From NCBI GenBank assembly GCA_902386205.1, contig CABMIH010000006.1, positions 32,001 through 66,430 on the forward strand: a stretch of DNA of 34,430 nucleotides, read 5' to 3'. Position numbers and translations under genes: made by a program. How positions within the stretch are numbered: the stretch's first letter is position 1; every line of letters begins with the position of its first letter. The DNA comes from an uncultured archaeon. GTDB taxonomy: Archaea; Halobacteriota; Methanosarcinia; Methanosarcinales; Methanoperedenaceae. This document shows, one piece after another, positions 8,565 through 17,213 of this stretch. The notes beneath the pieces were generated by a model. That model did not search any database, was not told where the DNA came from, and worked only from the letters and a program-made list of their open reading frames with translations.

Positions 8565-9593
8565 TTAAAGTTTCCTTTTCTTTTTAAGAAGCTCGGCATT
8601 CAAGACGCTTGCACCTGCTGCCCCTCTTATAGTGTTATGCCCCATGCAGATGTATCGGATACCTGGACGTATCCTTCCAACCGATACTGTCATCCCTCCG
8701 CCAAGGTTCCTGTCCATCCGGGGCTGTGGCCGGTCTTTTTCTTCCTTTACCTCGATTACAGGGGTGGGTTCAGTAGGCAGGTCCGATAATCCCGGGTCAA
8801 ATCCAAGGAAGGCCTCTTTAACCTGTTCAGGTGAGGGATTATCAGCCATTTCCACCCATACAGCTTCAGTATGGCCGTCCATGACCATGACCCTGTTGCA
8901 ACTGGCGCTCACCTTGAACGGGGCATCGATGATCTCGCTTCCGTTAAATTCCCCGAGTAGCTTCCTGGTCTCTGTCTCGACTTTTTCCTCCTCTTTTTCA
9001 ATGTAAGGGATCACATTGTCCAGGATAGACATTGAAGCTACCCCATCGTATCCTGCGCCCGATATTGCCTGCATTGAAGCCAGGTATATTTTATCGATCC
9101 CGAACTTCATGAGCGGCTTGAGCGTGACTACCATCATTATAGTTGTGCAGTTGGGATTCGTGACTATATATCCGTCCCAATCCCGGTTATCCTGCTGGAC
9201 ATCGATAAGGCCAAGATGCTCAGGGTTCACTTCCGGTATTACAAGAGGTATGTCCTTTACCATCCTCATAGCGCTGGCGTTGCTTGCGACTGCGAAACCC
9301 GCTTTTGCGAACTCCGGTTCCACGGTCTTTGCAAGGTCTGTGGGAAGGGCTGAGAAAACGATATCCGCATCGACTTTCTTCGGGTCAACAGGCACTACTG
9401 TCATGTCAACTGCATCATCGGGGATCTTGCTTTCAAGTCTCCAGTTTGCTGCATCGCCATATCTCTTTCCCGCACTTTTGTCGGAAGCCGCCAGCGATGT
9501 TATCTCAAACCAGGGGTGCCTGCTCAGCATATCTATGAATCTCTGGCCTACATTGCCTGTAGCACCCAGTACTCCAGCCCTTATTTTTGCCAT
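8565..9593 (-). CDS. asd: Aspartate-semialdehyde dehydrogenase
   Basis: It reduces 4-aspartyl phosphate to aspartate 4-semialdehyde with NADPH, the branch point to lysine, threonine and methionine. The 342 residues are typical of the archaeal/fungal class. The N-terminal Rossmann motif [10 protein letters not shown] (residues 10-19) binds the cofactor. The catalytic Cys is in TNPNCTT (C149). The catalytic His is H241 in [11 protein letters not shown]. The C-terminal GRIRPG and [11 protein letters not shown] segments match the family. The ATG is preceded by AAGGA. A ferredoxin gene ends 28 bases upstream in the same direction, and a PLP aminotransferase is divergent beyond that. The context therefore fits amino-acid metabolism. 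Confidence 0.96.
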   Translation of the reverse strand: MAKIRAGVLGATGNVGQRFIDMLSRHPWFEITSLAASDKSAGKRYGDAANWRLESKIPDDAVDMTVVPVDPKKVDADIVFSALPTDLAKTVEPEFAKAGFAVASNASAMRMVKDIPLVIPEVNPEHLGLIDVQQDNRDWDGYIVTNPNCTTIMMVVTLKPLMKFGIDKIYLASMQAISGAGYDGVASMSILDNVIPYIEKEEEKVETETRKLLGEFNGSEIIDAPFKVSASCNRVMVMDGHTEAVWVEMADNPSPEQVKEAFLGFDPGLSDLPTEPTPVIEVKEEKDRPQPRMDRNLGGGMTVSVGRIRPGIRYICMGHNTIRGAAGASVLNAELLKKKRKL

Positions 9594-9621
9594 AGATGTC
9601 CTTACAAGTTATTTTATTGTT

Positions 9622-9795
9622 TTATTCCACTGAAATTGCACTGTTCGGACATGAATCCGCACATGTGCCACAATCTGTGCACTCATCTTCGTCCACTTTT
9701 GCTTTCTCGTTTTTCACTTCTATTGCTGTTGCGGGACATTCGTCCACACATATTCCACATCCTGTACATTCTTCGATTTTTACTTTTGCTGCCAT
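9622..9795 (-). CDS. 2[4Fe-4S] ferredoxin
   Basis: A small electron carrier of 57 residues. It has two CxxCxxCxxxCP cluster motifs ([12 protein letters not shown] and [12 protein letters not shown]), so it should bind two [4Fe-4S] clusters. The start is ATG at 9795 ([10 protein letters not shown]), with GGTGACC just upstream. An open frame running further 5' overlaps the divergent promoter region and is not part of the gene. A TATA-like TTTTATATTTC lies about 40 bases upstream. It precedes asd, so the two may be cotranscribed. Whether it feeds electrons to a nearby biosynthetic step or is a housekeeping carrier cannot be told. Confidence 0.94.
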   Translation of the reverse strand: MAAKVKIEECTGCGICVDECPATAIEVKNEKAKVDEDECTDCGTCADSCPNSAISVE

Positions 9796-9828
9796 TTTGG
9801 TCACCTTTTCGTTCTCCATTGAACAAAT

Positions 9829-9877
9829 GAAATATAAAAGTAACGGTTTACATTGGTATAACAGAAGTCTAAATATA
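9829..9877. promoter_or_regulatory. Divergent promoters for ferredoxin (-) and aminotransferase (+)
   Basis: On the minus strand, CTTTTATATTTC (complement of 9829-9840) suits ferredoxin transcription starting near 9808. On the plus strand, CTAAATATA at 9869-9877 would place the start at about 9899-9903. The aminotransferase ATG is at 9902 with no ribosome site before it, so that mRNA is probably leaderless. Confidence 0.5.
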
Positions 9878-9901
9878 CCCCCTTGTCTTTTTATAGAGTC
9901 T

Positions 9902-11047
9902 ATGTTATCCCGCAGAGTAGAGCTTTTTGTTGAGTCTGTCATCAGGGACATGACCCGACTCTCATTAAAATACGATGCAATCAACCTTGCACAGGGATTC
10001 CCTGATTTTCCGGCCCCTGAGGAACTGAAGCGCACTGCAGCATCTGCAATAATGGAAGATTACAACCAGTATTCCATTACATGGGGCGCAAAAGACCTCC
10101 GCGCGGAGATCTCACAAAAGGCCCGAAAGTACAATCATATCGAATATGACCCTGAAAGCGAGATCACGGTGACATGCGGCTCGACCGAAGCCATGATGGC
10201 TTCCATGCTCGCCCTTATTAACGAAGGCGACGAAGTCGTTGTATTTGAACCGTTCTATGAGAACTATGGTCCCGATGCCGCAGTTTCAGGAGCAGTTCCC
10301 CGTTTTGTGCCCCTCGATGATGACTACGGCATCGATGAAGATGCACTTGCCTCTGCTTTTAATAAAAAAACCCGCGCGTTGATTCTTAATACCCCGAATA
10401 ACCCGAGCGGCAAGGTTTTCACGAAGGGTGAGTTGAAATTAATTGCGGACCTGTGCATTGACAATGACGTCATTGTTGTGACAGATGAGATATACGAACA
10501 TATCCTTTACGATGACAGGAAGCATATCAGCATCGCTTCTCTTGACGGGATGGGTGACAGGACAATAACCATAAGCGGTTTCTCAAAGACCTACAGCGTA
10601 ACAGGATGGAGAATTGGTTATGCTCTTGCAGAAAAAAACCTTACTTCCGCTGTCAGGAAGGTACATGACTTCCTCACAGTAGGCGCTCCCGCGCCGCTCC
10701 AGCATGCCTGCGTTGCAGCCCTGCGGTTCCCGGATTCATATTATGAAGAGCTTGCACGGATGTATGACGGGAAGAGAAAGCTTCTCTACAATGCCCTGAC
10801 AAAAGCGGGATTTGGATGCCAGATGCCGGAAGGGGCTTATTATATACTTGCAGATATACCTGAAGGTGTGGACATGGATGACATGGATTTTGCACGATAC
10901 ATGGTAAGCAAAGTCGGGGTTGCAGCAGTGCCGGGGAGCAGTTTCTACAGGAGCAAAAAAGGCAGGCATAAATTGCGGTTTACGTTTTCAAAAAAGGACG
11001 AGACCCTGATGGAAGCTGCAAGAAGACTGGAACGCCTGAACGTATGA
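9902..11047 (+). CDS. PLP-dependent class I/II aminotransferase
   Basis: A fold-type I aminotransferase of 381 residues that moves amino groups between an amino acid and a 2-oxo acid. Visible residues: [13 protein letters not shown] in the substrate loop, TPNNPSGK (N167), TDEIYEH (D195, Y198), the PLP lysine K229 in [17 protein letters not shown], and the C-terminal carboxylate-binding Arg in KLRFTFSK. Aspartate or aromatic aminotransferase are both possible; the sequence does not settle the substrate. The neighbouring asd gene hints at the aspartate family. Start: ATG at 9902. Residues encoded further upstream in frame lie in the promoter region and are rejected. It appears to be translated from a leaderless transcript. 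Confidence 0.93.
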   Translation: MLSRRVELFVESVIRDMTRLSLKYDAINLAQGFPDFPAPEELKRTAASAIMEDYNQYSITWGAKDLRAEISQKARKYNHIEYDPESEITVTCGSTEAMMASMLALINEGDEVVVFEPFYENYGPDAAVSGAVPRFVPLDDDYGIDEDALASAFNKKTRALILNTPNNPSGKVFTKGELKLIADLCIDNDVIVVTDEIYEHILYDDRKHISIASLDGMGDRTITISGFSKTYSVTGWRIGYALAEKNLTSAVRKVHDFLTVGAPAPLQHACVAALRFPDSYYEELARMYDGKRKLLYNALTKAGFGCQMPEGAYYILADIPEGVDMDDMDFARYMVSKVGVAAVPGSSFYRSKKGRHKLRFTFSKKDETLMEAARRLERLNV

Positions 11048-11129
11048 GGACCTAATATTATACTTTGAGGATTTTTAAAAAAAGATAACTTTATGTAATA
11101 ATAATCACTTTCAATAGCAGTGAAAACGT

Positions 11130-11489
11130 ATGTATGATAACCTGACAACTTTTATTTCAGGCATTACGGTGATATTCGGCATTTTTGGACTGTATCTTTT
11201 CTTGAAATTCCTGTCTGTCTGGAAAAATACGGATCATGAAATTATTAAAGCACGGATTTCACGTTCGGACAGGTTTTTAATGAAAAATATCCTCGTGATT
11301 TTCATTGTGGGATTATTGATAGTATATCATAATTTCATGGAATTTTTAGGATTGGGATATCCTGATTTTTATTATGGCTATCTATCAGTCCGTTATCCGA
11401 CGCGTCTTATTGCGGTCACGGAATTGCTTCTGGCCCTGTTAATTACAGAATGGATGATGTACCAGTGGATCGAGATTACAAGAAAATAA
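11130..11489 (+). CDS. Small membrane protein of unknown function
   Basis: I do not recognise this protein. It has 119 residues with three clear hydrophobic segments, at about 7-28 (FISGITVIFGIFGLYLFLKFL), 52-70 (KNILVIFIVGLLIVYHNF) and 93-112 (LIAVTELLLALLITEWMMY). Charged loops lie between them (HEIIKARISRSDRFLMK). It has no enzyme motif or cysteines. Its size and layout resemble the two small membrane proteins at 29971-30547, but I see no convincing sequence match. The ribosome site is weak (AGTGA). It stands alone between the aminotransferase and hisH. Confidence 0.7.
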   Translation: MYDNLTTFISGITVIFGIFGLYLFLKFLSVWKNTDHEIIKARISRSDRFLMKNILVIFIVGLLIVYHNFMEFLGLGYPDFYYGYLSVRYPTRLIAVTELLLALLITEWMMYQWIEITRK

Positions 11490-11525
11490 TTTATCACCAG
11501 ACTGCATGTTAATAAAATAAGTGTT

Positions 11526-11555
11526 CGAAATAAAAGAACATTTCGTTTCTGTTCT
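11526..11555 (+). other. Overlapping alternative hairpins upstream of hisH
   Basis: Two inverted repeats share bases: CGAAAT (11526-11531) with ATTTCG (11540-11545), and AGAACA (11535-11540) with TGTTCT (11550-11555). Seven As follow. Only one stem can form at a time. The gap 11490-11725 otherwise holds A/T-rich promoter-like sequence (GTTATAATAATAG at 11641) and no gene I can see. Confidence 0.4.
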
Positions 11556-11725
11556 AAAAAAAGGTTTGTTCCCGCACAGTTCAATTAGTTTTTAATAGAT
11601 TGCTATTTTCAAAGAGGCTTTTTCGGAACAGTTAGTAAAGGTTATAATAATAGTAATATCAAGAGAAAGAGAATTATTGACCGAAAACTTATACGATGTA
11701 GTAATTTTTCTTACGGGATAAAAAA

Positions 11726-12337
11726 ATGAAAACCATCATAATCGACTATGGACTCGGAAACCTGCGCAGCATCGAAAAAGCCCTCCAGTTTGTGGGCGCG
11801 CAGGTTGAGATATCAAACGACTCCGCATCGATCGACCGCGCCGATGCCCTTGTACTTCCGGGTGTCGGGGCTTTTCGGGACGCAATGATGCATTTCTCAA
11901 CACTTGAGCGCGTGGTGAAAGATGCAGTAAATGAAGGCAAACCCCTTCTTGGAATATGCCTTGGAATGCAGATGCTTGCATCTGAGAGCGAAGAAGGCGG
12001 AAGGCATACGGGCATTGATATAATCCCCGGAAGGGTTATAAGGTTCCCTGCATCTGAATTAAAAGTCCCTCACATGGGGTGGAACTCCCTTATTATCAAG
12101 AGGGACATACCCCTCCTGAGAAACATAGAAAATGGCTCATACATGTATTTTGTTCATTCCTATCATGTCAGCACCGAAGATAAATATGAGGCTGCGCTCT
12201 GTGATTATGGCATAAAATTCCCTGCAATTATCACCAACGAAGGCGGGAATGTTGTCGGCACGCAGTTCCACCCTGAAAAAAGCGGCCTCGCAGGATTAAA
12301 AATGCTTCGGAACTTTGTGGAGTGTTATGGACATTGA
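11726..12337 (+). CDS. hisH: Imidazole glycerol phosphate synthase glutaminase subunit
   Basis: HisH hydrolyses glutamine and channels ammonia to HisF, making imidazole glycerol phosphate and AICAR in histidine synthesis. The 203 residues match the family. Class I glutaminase motifs are complete: DYGLGNLRSIEKAL at the N-terminus, PGVGAFRDAM, the nucleophile C78 in LLGICLGMQ, and H182/E184 in GTQFHPEKSG. The ATG follows a weak GGGAT. No other his gene is in the window, so hisH is separated from its partners. Its last 11 bases overlap the PurM/HypE-like gene, implying translational coupling. Confidence 0.96.
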   Translation: MKTIIIDYGLGNLRSIEKALQFVGAQVEISNDSASIDRADALVLPGVGAFRDAMMHFSTLERVVKDAVNEGKPLLGICLGMQMLASESEEGGRHTGIDIIPGRVIRFPASELKVPHMGWNSLIIKRDIPLLRNIENGSYMYFVHSYHVSTEDKYEAALCDYGIKFPAIITNEGGNVVGTQFHPEKSGLAGLKMLRNFVECYGH

Positions 12338-13643
12338 AGGTTATGCCAGGCGCGGCCTCCTGTGCAATGACAGGAATCTTAAAGAAAAGCTTGCAGACAG
12401 GATACTTGAGATAAAAAAGATCTCCAGGAAACATGCCGAAGAGATCGCCAGTGCGGTTATCGTGGAAGCAAAAGCCACCATAGACCCGCAGGGTAATATA
12501 CTGAAACCGATACATTCTGGCGTAACGATGGGTGATTTCGGCGTTGGCTCGCGCGGCATGGGGGATTTCTACACTCATGAAAAGATCGCCGAAGTGATCG
12601 GCAAAACTTCCGCGGTTGTTGATTCCTCTCATCTTGACGATTCGGGCGTGGTGCGCGCCGGGGGGCAGTATCTCGTTGTCACCATCGACGGGATGCATTC
12701 GCGCCTCTCGGATTTTCCGTTCCTTGCGGGTTTTCATGTGGCCCGTGCCGCCCTGCGGGATGTCTATGTCATGGGAGCGCGGCCTGCCGCGATGCTCTCT
12801 GACATCCATGTAGCCGATGATGGGGATGTAGGAAAGATCTTCGACCATATCGCAGGCATCACTACAGTATCGGAGCTTACAGGGATACCCCTTATTACAG
12901 GCAGCACGCTCAGGATCGGTGGGGACATGGTCATCGGGGAGCGAATGACCGGCGGCGTTGGTGCTGTCGGCATAGCAGATAATCTCACGGCGCGCATACA
13001 GGCAAAGCCGGAGGATGTTATCCTCATGACAGAAGGAGCAGGCGGCGGGACTGTCTCGACGACCGCGCTCTATTATGGGATGCACGAGATAGTGGATGAG
13101 ACGATTAACCTAAAATTCATCGATGCCTGCGAGGCGCTATTTGAAGCCGGGTTGATAGGAAAGATCCATGCAATGACCGATGTGACAAACGGCGGGGTAC
13201 GGGGTGATGCAAAAGAGATAGCAAGGACCGCTCACGTCAAATTGGTCTTTGAGGAAGAGAAAATGCGCGCACTTGTGAATAAAAAAGTGCTTTCGATGCT
13301 TGACCGGCTTGAAATTGATTACCTGGGTGTTTCACTGGATGCCTTATTGATAATCGCCCCGCCCGGACATGCGGATGAGATACTGGGATGCATCAGGGAT
13401 AAGAACGTGGCCATTGATATTGTTGGAAAAGTTGAAGAAGGTGAGGGTGCTGAATTAATGATCAACGGGGAAAAACATGAATTTACGCCCCGCTTCAGGG
13501 AATCTGCTTATACACCTATAAAGAAGCTTGTCGGGGAAAAGACCCCTCAGAATTTTGATGTAATGAGAGAGGCAGTGGATAAAGCTGCAACGCAGGCAGT
13601 GGAGAAAAAGAAAAAGATAGTTGAAAGGTTAAAAGCTAAGTGA
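12327..13643 (+). CDS. AIR synthase (PurM)/HypE-fold protein, archaeal family
   Basis: A protein of 438 residues with the PurM/HypE/SelD superfamily fold, whose members bind ATP and activate substrates by phosphorylation. Features: the N-terminal glycine-rich SGVTMGDFGVGSRGMGDF; DSSHLDDSGVV, an aspartate-rich segment of the kind that binds Mg-ATP; DVYVMGARPAAMLSDI, close to the family's DxxxMGA-P signature; MTDVTNGGVRGD; and a Lys-rich C-terminal tail. It is longer than PurM (about 340 residues) and its extra N-terminal helix is not in PurM. True purine synthesis is therefore unlikely, and an archaeal HypE-like paralog fits better. Start: ATG at 12327 with GGAG 4 bases upstream, overlapping hisH. 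It ends 8 bases inside the convergent glyS gene. The substrate is unknown. Confidence 0.85.
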   Translation: MDIEGYARRGLLCNDRNLKEKLADRILEIKKISRKHAEEIASAVIVEAKATIDPQGNILKPIHSGVTMGDFGVGSRGMGDFYTHEKIAEVIGKTSAVVDSSHLDDSGVVRAGGQYLVVTIDGMHSRLSDFPFLAGFHVARAALRDVYVMGARPAAMLSDIHVADDGDVGKIFDHIAGITTVSELTGIPLITGSTLRIGGDMVIGERMTGGVGAVGIADNLTARIQAKPEDVILMTEGAGGGTVSTTALYYGMHEIVDETINLKFIDACEALFEAGLIGKIHAMTDVTNGGVRGDAKEIARTAHVKLVFEEEKMRALVNKKVLSMLDRLEIDYLGVSLDALLIIAPPGHADEILGCIRDKNVAIDIVGKVEEGEGAELMINGEKHEFTPRFRESAYTPIKKLVGEKTPQNFDVMREAVDKAATQAVEKKKKIVERLKAK

Positions 13644-15384
13644 CCTTTTTACCTGCATCTTCGAAGGATTTGCCCCTGTAAATAAGATCATGTATCTTTT
13701 CAGCGATATCCCCCATACCGGCGCGCACCTGTCTCATGGTGTCCCTGTCCCTGATAGTGACAGTACCGTCTTTTAGTGTATCATAATCAACGGTTATTGA
13801 GTAGGGAGTGCCTATCTCATCGTTCCTGCGGTATCTGCGTCCTATTGTTCCTGAATCGTCAAAGCTTACAAGTATCCCTGCTTTTCGAAGGTTTTTTACG
13901 ATCTCGTTTGCAGGCCTGATCAATTCCTCGCGGGTAAGAAGAGGCAGCACGGCGGCCTGCACAGGCGCTACTTCAGGCGGGAGGCGCAGTACTATACGCG
14001 TTTCTTCCTCTTCTCCCTCTTCTTTTGCTTCTTCTTCATGATATGAGTGTTCAAGAAGGGAATATGTTATCCTATCAATCCCGAAGGAGGGTTCGATAAC
14101 ATGAGGTATGATAGTTTCACCGTGCACTTCCTCGCTCACGCTTTCATATGCAACGATATCCTTTTCGATAGTTATTTTTTCGCCGTCGATTTCCAACCGG
14201 ATAACACCCCCGGTCAGATCTTGCGGTTTCAATGCTTTCAGGGCAGTTGCTATTTTTCCGGCTTTTCCCTTGAACTTTGGCCCCAGGATTCCCATATTGG
14301 GCCTGACCGAAAAACGCTCGACTTTTTTCGGTTTATCGTATGGGATATATACTGCAAGCTCGGTCTCGCTTTGCTTTGCATGGGCTTTTAGATCATAGTC
14401 CGTCCTGTCTGCGATACCAACGACCTCGACCCACCCGAATCTTTCACTTTGTATCTCAGCGTCCCAGCAATCGGCGGCATAATGCGCCATTTCGTCTTTC
14501 ATGTGCTGCCTGAATCGCAGTTTATCCGGCGATACCCCTACGCGGGTAAGAAATTGATATGTCCGGGCAAGGCAATATCCCAAGAATTCATGGGCTATAA
14601 TGCCTTTTTCAACAGCCTCTTTTATCGGCATCTCCGTGGATTCCCCGGCCTCCTGCCCTTCCCTGGAATACAGGTTCAGGACGATATCCCCGATTTCCCT
14701 GAAACCCGGATGCGTCTTATCCCTGGGATCTATGAATATCTCGGCCTCGGCCTGCGTGAACTCGCGGAGGCGTATGACACCCTGCCTTGGAGATATCTCA
14801 TTGCGGTATGCCTTACCTATCTGCGTGGCGCCAAAGGGCAGGCGGTCGCGGTAGAACTTCGTAAGGCGCGGAAAGTCCACGAACATCCCCTGCGCAGTTT
14901 CGGGGCGGAGATAACCCGCGCGTTTACCGCCGGGGCCGATGCTTGTCTTGAACATGAGATTGAACTCGTAGACCTTGCCAAGCTTTCCCCCGCATTCGGG
15001 ACATTTTACATTATTTTTGCTTATGACGCCTGTAAGTTCATCAGCGCTCAGGGTATCGGGATTATCCACAACGTCTTTGACAAGATGATCTGCCCTGAAA
15101 GCTTCGTTGCATTTCTGGCATTCTGTGAGCGGATCAGAGAAACCACCCACATGTCCGGATGCGATAAAGATATCCTCAATTCCGATAGTTGGGGCCTCGA
15201 TCTCATAATATCCCTCGTTGATCACGAATATATCGCGCCAGATGTTCTCAACTCTTCGCTTGAGCATGGCGCCGAGGGGGCCGTAATCATAAAAACCTGC
15301 TGTGCCGCCGTACAGTTCAAACGAGTTCCATAAGAAACCGCGGCGCTTTGCCAGCTCTATCACCTGTTCGTATTTATCAGCCAT
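13636..15384 (-). CDS. glyS: Glycyl-tRNA synthetase (class II, archaeal/eukaryotic type)
   Basis: It charges tRNA-Gly with glycine. The 582 residues and the alpha2-type architecture fit archaeal enzymes. Motifs: the N-terminal GFLWNSFELYGGTAGFYDYGP, zinc-type cysteine pairs (CQKC and CPECGG), LRPETAQGMFVDF, FGATQIGKAYRNEISPR (motif 2), EPSFGIDRI near motif 3, and a C-terminal anticodon-binding domain (APVQAAVLPLLTREEL, then VSFDDSGTIGRRYRRNDEIGTP). The ATG is preceded by GAGGA. Upstream, a 9-base direct repeat (AATGAAACC, complements of 15431-15439 and 15448-15456) sits just before an A/T-rich TTAATAAT box. It converges with the PurM-like gene with an 8-base overlap. Confidence 0.97.
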   Translation of the reverse strand: MADKYEQVIELAKRRGFLWNSFELYGGTAGFYDYGPLGAMLKRRVENIWRDIFVINEGYYEIEAPTIGIEDIFIASGHVGGFSDPLTECQKCNEAFRADHLVKDVVDNPDTLSADELTGVISKNNVKCPECGGKLGKVYEFNLMFKTSIGPGGKRAGYLRPETAQGMFVDFPRLTKFYRDRLPFGATQIGKAYRNEISPRQGVIRLREFTQAEAEIFIDPRDKTHPGFREIGDIVLNLYSREGQEAGESTEMPIKEAVEKGIIAHEFLGYCLARTYQFLTRVGVSPDKLRFRQHMKDEMAHYAADCWDAEIQSERFGWVEVVGIADRTDYDLKAHAKQSETELAVYIPYDKPKKVERFSVRPNMGILGPKFKGKAGKIATALKALKPQDLTGGVIRLEIDGEKITIEKDIVAYESVSEEVHGETIIPHVIEPSFGIDRITYSLLEHSYHEEEAKEEGEEEETRIVLRLPPEVAPVQAAVLPLLTREELIRPANEIVKNLRKAGILVSFDDSGTIGRRYRRNDEIGTPYSITVDYDTLKDGTVTIRDRDTMRQVRAGMGDIAEKIHDLIYRGKSFEDAGKKVT

Positions 15385-15471
15385 GTATTATCCTCGCTTT
15401 TTTGCCTAATACAGGCTTTTAGATTATTAAGGTTTCATTGACCTTGCGGTTTCATTCTTAACTCTAAAAAA

Positions 15472-15840
15472 TCAAATGAACATCTTGACTTTTTCCGCTG
15501 ATTTTTTTAGCTCATTCAGGACCAGGCCGACAGGGACATCATTCCCCACAAGGACCACGATCAGCGCATCCGGGCCCGCGGCAAATGTTATCAAATGTTT
15601 GTTCTCGGTTTCAACAATAATGGATTTTGGTTTTTGCTGGGACAGGCGCATTGTTGTTGAATCTGCCGACATATATAAAGTTGCGGTCAATGCTGCAAAA
15701 GCTTCACTGTTGAGCCCTCCCCCCGTATCATTGGAAACCATCAGCAACCCCTGCCTTGAAACGATCGCTGACACTTCGATTCCACCCACTGCCTCCAGGT
15801 CTGAAAGGATTTTCCCAAGGGATTGAGCTATTGTTTCCAT
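15472..15840 (-). CDS. Roadblock/LC7-domain protein
   Basis: A single roadblock/LC7 domain of 122 residues. LSDLEAVGGIEVSAIVSRQGLLMVSN begins it, ITFAAGPDALIVVLVGNDVPVGLVLNEL ends it. These proteins dimerise and in prokaryotes usually partner small GTPases or P-loop switches; no GTPase lies next to this one. I prefer the ATG at 15840; an in-frame GTG two codons upstream (15846) is possible. GGTG lies only 3 bases before the ATG. A TATA-like box (TGTATAAAG, near 15861-15868) about 25 bases upstream suggests an independent, nearly leaderless transcript rather than readthrough from PAN. A second, related roadblock gene is at 32075-32446. Confidence 0.88.
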   Translation of the reverse strand: METIAQSLGKILSDLEAVGGIEVSAIVSRQGLLMVSNDTGGGLNSEAFAALTATLYMSADSTTMRLSQQKPKSIIVETENKHLITFAAGPDALIVVLVGNDVPVGLVLNELKKSAEKVKMFI

Positions 15841-15917
15841 TTGCACCGCTTTTTTACTGCTTTATACACAAACCTTTAGAAATAGATTATGCTTATGATG
15901 CTAATTTGTAAGACCTG

Positions 15918-17156
15918 TCAGGCAAACATACCTTCAGAATGGAGACTGGGTTTTGTGCTTGCGATCGTTAGTTTTTTAATCGCTTTTAAGAAATCATCCA
16001 TTACAATGCTGTAACGCTCCTCTCTTACTGCAAGCATCCCTGCTTCCATTGTAACGGCCCTGAGATCGGAACCATTAGCGCTTTCCGTAAGCGCGGCAAG
16101 TTCATCAAAATCAATGTCTTCTTCAAGCTTCATCCTTCTTGAATGTATTTTCAGGATCATTGCCCGTGCTTCTTTGCCTGGCATCGGGATCGATATGAAC
16201 CTGTCAAACCTTCCGGGTCGCAGGAGTGCAGGATCAAGGATATCGGGCCTGTTCGTTGCCGCGATGATCCTGACATCACCGCGCGCATTGAAGCCGTCCA
16301 TCTCTGAGAGAAGCTGCATCAGTGTTCTCTGGACTTCCCTGTCCCCTGAGGTTGCGGTATCGAGACGCTTTGCCCCGATCGAATCCAGTTCATCGATAAA
16401 TATAATGCTCGGGGCTTTATCTTTTGCCATTTTAAAGAGGTCCCTGACAAGCCTTGCGCCTTCTCCGATATACTTTTGTACGAGTTCAGATCCCACGATC
16501 CTTATAAAGGCTGCTTTTGTCTGGCTTGCCACGGCTTTTGCAAGAAGCGTCTTTCCAGTTCCCGGAGGCCCGTACAATAATACTCCTTTTGGAGGTTCTA
16601 TCCCGATGCGTTCAAACACTTCAGGCCTGGTAAGGGGCAGCTCAACAGTCTCACGGATCTCCCGGATTTGCTCCTCAAGGCCGCCAATATCGGAATATGA
16701 TATATTCGGGGAATCGATCACTTCCATGGCGTTCACGTAAGGATCGCGTGAAGACGGAAGAACGCCTATTACGGCAAGACTCTGGTAATTCAAAGAAACC
16801 CGCACTCCCGGCACGAGTTCTGAACTGTTTATGATCTGCGATGAACCTACCACGAACTGCGGGCCTGTACTGCTTCGGATAATCACCTTTCCATTCTCCA
16901 GGACATCCACGACGGTGCCAACGACAAGAGGGGGTGATTTCAACCGCTCAAGCTCGCTTTTTATTTGTCTCAATTCTCTTTCGTATTTAAGCTTCTGGCC
17001 CTCTGTAAAACGCTTCTCCAATTCTATCTTGTTAGCCTGTTCCCTCAGAAGGTTATTCCTTTCTTCAAGCATCTTGATCCTGTCCATCAGATAACGGGAA
17101 AAATCGTCGCTTCCCATTCCGATAGGAACATCCCGGGTTTCCTGAGCTTCAGACAT
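15918..17156 (-). CDS. pan: Proteasome-activating nucleotidase (PAN), AAA+ ATPase
   Basis: PAN is the hexameric ATPase that unfolds proteins and feeds them into the archaeal 20S proteasome. The 412 residues contain an N-terminal coiled coil (about 20-74), an OB domain (about 77-135) and an AAA domain. It has Walker A GPPGTGKT (196-203), Walker [12 protein letters not shown] (251-261), sensor ATNRPD, and the second region of homology with arginines in RPGRFDRF. The C-terminus is GMFA: the HbYX position holds Met-Phe-Ala, with Phe in place of Tyr. Start: ATG at 17156 (MSEAQE). A longer frame to 17219 crosses the promoter and is rejected. No ribosome site is present and TATA lies about 30 bases upstream, so the mRNA is probably leaderless or nearly so. 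Confidence 0.96.
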   Translation of the reverse strand: MSEAQETRDVPIGMGSDDFSRYLMDRIKMLEERNNLLREQANKIELEKRFTEGQKLKYERELRQIKSELERLKSPPLVVGTVVDVLENGKVIIRSSTGPQFVVGSSQIINSSELVPGVRVSLNYQSLAVIGVLPSSRDPYVNAMEVIDSPNISYSDIGGLEEQIREIRETVELPLTRPEVFERIGIEPPKGVLLYGPPGTGKTLLAKAVASQTKAAFIRIVGSELVQKYIGEGARLVRDLFKMAKDKAPSIIFIDELDSIGAKRLDTATSGDREVQRTLMQLLSEMDGFNARGDVRIIAATNRPDILDPALLRPGRFDRFISIPMPGKEARAMILKIHSRRMKLEEDIDFDELAALTESANGSDLRAVTMEAGMLAVREERYSIVMDDFLKAIKKLTIASTKPSLHSEGMFA

Positions 17157-17185
17157 TTGGTATCGAATGATATTTAAGCGTGAAC

Positions 17186-17194
17186 GATATATAG
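17186..17194. promoter_or_regulatory. Single TATA element between divergent pan and aMBF1
   Basis: GATATATAG at 17186-17194 reads CTATATATC on the other strand. The two ATGs (17156 minus, 17214 plus) are 57 bases apart, and the box sits in the middle. TATA-to-start spacing of about 25-27 bases puts transcription start at or within a few bases of each ATG. Neither ATG has a ribosome site. Another A/T box, TTAAATAT on the minus strand near 17170, is too close to the pan ATG. Confidence 0.55.
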
Positions 17195-17213
17195 AGTTTT
17201 CGTAGCGATAAAA

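Noticed and set aside
9596-9901. 102-residue N-terminal extension of the aminotransferase
   Set aside because: It runs antisense through the ferredoxin gene and the divergent promoters. Family homology starts at the ATG at 9902.
9796-10035. 80-residue N-terminal extension of the ferredoxin
   Set aside because: It lies across the aminotransferase 5' end and the promoter region. The ATG at 9795 has a ribosome site and gives a standard ferredoxin.
12231-13085. 284-residue minus-strand frame opposite the PurM/HypE-like gene
   Set aside because: The opposite strand encodes clear conserved motifs; this frame has no recognisable domain, promoter or ribosome site.
14449-15333. 294-residue plus-strand frame opposite glyS
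   Set aside because: It is a shadow of glycyl-tRNA synthetase; the composition is that of reversed codons and no motif is present.
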